Assembly: GCA_041687675.1 (NCBI GenBank)
Contig: JAWLBM010000002.1
Span: forward strand, 124,001-188,000
Length of the DNA: 64,000 nucleotides
Direction of reading: 5' to 3'
Source: JAWLBM01 sp041687675
GTDB taxonomy: Bacteria > Pseudomonadota > Alphaproteobacteria > Rhizobiales > Pleomorphomonadaceae
The notes beneath the pieces are model-generated. The model ran no database searches. It had not been told where the DNA came from and saw only the letters and a list, made by a program, of their open reading frames with translations. The translations under genes were made by a program, and so were the position numbers. Every line of letters starts with the position of its first letter. The stretch's first letter is position 1. Positions 62,313 to 64,000 of the stretch are shown piece after piece.

Positions 62313-64000
62313 TCAGCTCCGGATTTGCGTTTCACCGCCGTCGGCCGGAGCCGGGGCGGTGGACGGGTTCTTCGGAAGGGTCACGCGGACCATGGCGCCA
62401 TGGCCGCCCTCGGCCACGGCGGGCGAATCGAGGAGCTCGATCCTGCCGTCATGCTCCTCGACGATCTTCTTCACGATCGCAAGGCCAAGCCCCGTCCCCT
62501 TCTCGCGCGTGGTCATATAGGGCTCGAGCAGGCGGTGGCGGTCGTGCGCCGGCAGCCCGACCCCGGTGTCGATCACGTCCATCACCAGGCTGCTGCCGCA
62601 TTCGTGCGCCCGCACGGTCACCGACGCCTCGCCTCTCTCCTCGGGATCGAGCGGCGTGATCGCCTCCGCCGCGTTCTTGACGAGGTTGGTGATCGCCTGG
62701 CTCATCAGCCGGCGGTCGAACCGGCCGAGCAGCGGCGCATCCGGCAGGTCCGCCCGGAAGGCGATCTCCGGGTGGCCGACGCCCATCAGGAACACCGCCT
62801 CGCGGATCGGCTCGCCGAGGTCGTGCGTCTCCATCGCCGGCTTCGGCATGCGGGCGAAGGCGGAGAACTCGTCGACCATGCGGCCGATGTCGCCGACCTG
62901 GCGGACGATGGTGTCGACGCACTGGTCGAACACCTGCCGGTCGCCGTCCTCGATCACCTTGCCGTAGCGGCGGCGGATGCGCTCGGCGGACAGCTGGATC
63001 GGCGTCAGCGGGTTCTTGATCTCGTGGGCGATGCGGCGGGCGACGTCGGCCCAGGCCGAGGTGCGCTGGGCGGTCACGAGGTCGGAGATGTCGTCGAGGG
63101 TGACCACGTAGCCGTGCTCGCGGTCCGGCGAGCGGTCCGAGGCGACGCGGACGTTGATGGTGAGCTCCCGGGAGCCGCGGATCAGCGTCACGGTGCCCTG
63201 GTGGATGCGCGAATCGTCCCGGATCGCGGCGGAGAGCAGCGGCTCGAGCTCGGGAACCTCGTCGGTGAGGAGCCGGCCGATGAGGTCGAACTCCTCCAGC
63301 CCGAGGAGGTCGGTCGCCGAGCGGTTGGCGATCGAGACGTGCCCGTCGTTGGAGACCCCGACCACCGCCGCGGTGACCCCGGACAGCACCGCCTCGGTGA
63401 AGCGCCGCCGGCGGTCGACCTGGTCGTTGGCGGCGAGCAGGTCGTCGCGCTGCGTGCGCAGTTCGTTGGTCATCTTGTTGAAGGTCCGGCCCAGGCTGTC
63501 GAGGTCGTCGCCGGCCGCGCCGACCGGCACCTGGGCGGTGAGGTTGCCGCCGGCCACCTCGTCCGCCGCGCCGATGAGCCGCCGGATCGGCGCCACCAGG
63601 GCGTTGGCGAAGGACAGGCCCAGCCAGATCGCGCTCAGCAGGAAGACGATCGTCATGCCGGCGAAGACCATGCCGAAGCCGAACTGCACGTCGGCGCGGC
63701 TGGCCTCGAGGCGGCGGTAATCGACGGCGCTCTCCCGCGCGAGGCGGAGGTTGTCGAGCACCTTCGGGTCGAGCAGGCGGACGACGTACAGGTAGGTGTC
63801 TTCGTAGGCCTTGAGCTTGAGGATGCCACCCACCTGGTTGGAGCTGCCGGGCGCGATCGTCACCGGCGCGCCCTTCAGCGCCTCGTCCATCGCCCGCTGC
63901 GGCGGCATGATGGTGCGCACGTTCGGATCGAACTCGGTGCGCAGGAGCACCGTGCCGTTGCCGTCGAGCAGGTAGGCGCCGTGCACGCCGCGAAGGCTCG
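62313..64000 (-). CDS. ntrY: NtrY-family sensor histidine kinase, C-terminal part (runs off right edge)
   Basis: About 562 C-terminal residues are present; the N-terminal membrane segments and part of the sensor domain are beyond 64000. Order in the visible part: end of the extracytoplasmic domain, transmembrane helix (FGMVFAGMTIVFLLSAIWLGLSF), HAMP (ANALVAPIRRLIGAADEVAGG), PAS (VLSGVTAAVVGVSNDGHVSI), HisKA with the phospho-His in RRIAHEIKNPLTPIQLSAER, and HATPase boxes NLVKNAAEAI, DTGVGLP and GTGLGLAIVKKI. Partner of NtrX. Confidence 0.95.
   Translation of the reverse strand, partial: SLRGVHGAYLLDGNGTVLLRTEFDPNVRTIMPPQRAMDEALKGAPVTIAPGSSNQVGGILKLKAYEDTYLYVVRLLDPKVLDNLRLARESAVDYRRLEASRADVQFGFGMVFAGMTIVFLLSAIWLGLSFANALVAPIRRLIGAADEVAGGNLTAQVPVGAAGDDLDSLGRTFNKMTNELRTQRDDLLAANDQVDRRRRFTEAVLSGVTAAVVGVSNDGHVSIANRSATDLLGLEEFDLIGRLLTDEVPELEPLLSAAIRDDSRIHQGTVTLIRGSRELTINVRVASDRSPDREHGYVVTLDDISDLVTAQRTSAWADVARRIAHEIKNPLTPIQLSAERIRRRYGKVIEDGDRQVFDQCVDTIVRQVGDIGRMVDEFSAFARMPKPAMETHDLGEPIREAVFLMGVGHPEIAFRADLPDAPLLGRFDRRLMSQAITNLVKNAAEAITPLDPEERGEASVTVRAHECGSSLVMDVIDTGVGLPAHDRHRLLEPYMTTREKGTGLGLAIVKKIVEEHDGRIELLDSPAVAEGGHGAMVRVTLPKNPSTAPAPADGGETQIRS

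Overview
The window is 64 kb of very GC-rich chromosome (close to 70% G+C by eye) with dense, housekeeping-rich, mostly minus-strand coding. Gene content and order point to an alphaproteobacterium, most likely Hyphomicrobiales (Rhizobiales). The pointers are hom-glpX-recJ, the dgt-argS-SPOR-nagZ-scpA-scpB block, erpA-xthA beside an ExoR-like regulator, recG-sdhE-mfd, and ntrY-ntrX-trkA. Genus cannot be read from the sequence.

Layout. 1-11.5 kb: N-terminal half of a PAN-containing bacterial alpha-2-macroglobulin, recJ, glpX, homoserine dehydrogenase, an AlaC/DapL-type aminotransferase, a small lipoprotein, and class I PHA synthase. 11-16.5 kb: a DUF423 membrane protein, a SpoU RNA methyltransferase, and a four-gene YnjBCD-type ABC importer. 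16.6-29.4 kb: rpsI/rplM with a clear promoter and terminator, scpB/scpA/nagZ/SPOR/argS, dgt, erpA, xthA, an ExoR-like Sel1 protein, a RimK-like ATP-grasp enzyme and a pterin dehydratase. 29.4-31.3 kb: a small accessory patch with two toxin-antitoxin modules (FitAB with a recognisable FitA operator, Phd/VapC) and a decayed gene, lying against the 3' end of guaA. 31.3-41.7 kb: guaA, an RsmB/NOP methyltransferase, an SPFH/Band-7 (slipin) gene preceded by two abutting tRNA-like sequences, guaB, rlmE, ppx and a GST. 41.9-49.0 kb: a LacI-controlled sugar cluster (FucU/RbsD mutarotase, ribokinase-type kinase, CUT1 ABC importer). 49-64 kb: entericidin-like lipoprotein, msrQ, mfd (interrupted by a 10-N assembly gap), sdhE, recG, two conserved small proteins, a YqaA-type membrane protein, a PA0069-type radical SAM protein, trkA, ntrX and the 3' part of ntrY.

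The most interesting region is 34.4-36.0 kb. Two tRNA-shaped RNAs lie head to tail with no spacer, on the same strand as and upstream of a slipin. Both have D- and T-arms, but both have anticodon loops unsuited to decoding and one has a truncated acceptor stem. This fits the SPFH/Band-7 plus cognate tRNA-like RNA pairing proposed from comparative genomics of RNA-repair systems, here without RtcB or RtcR in the window. Secondary points are a FitA operator, three tandem 37-bp hairpin units at the exoR 3' end, a dispersed palindrome that supplies the stop codon of a methyltransferase gene, and REP-like palindromes.
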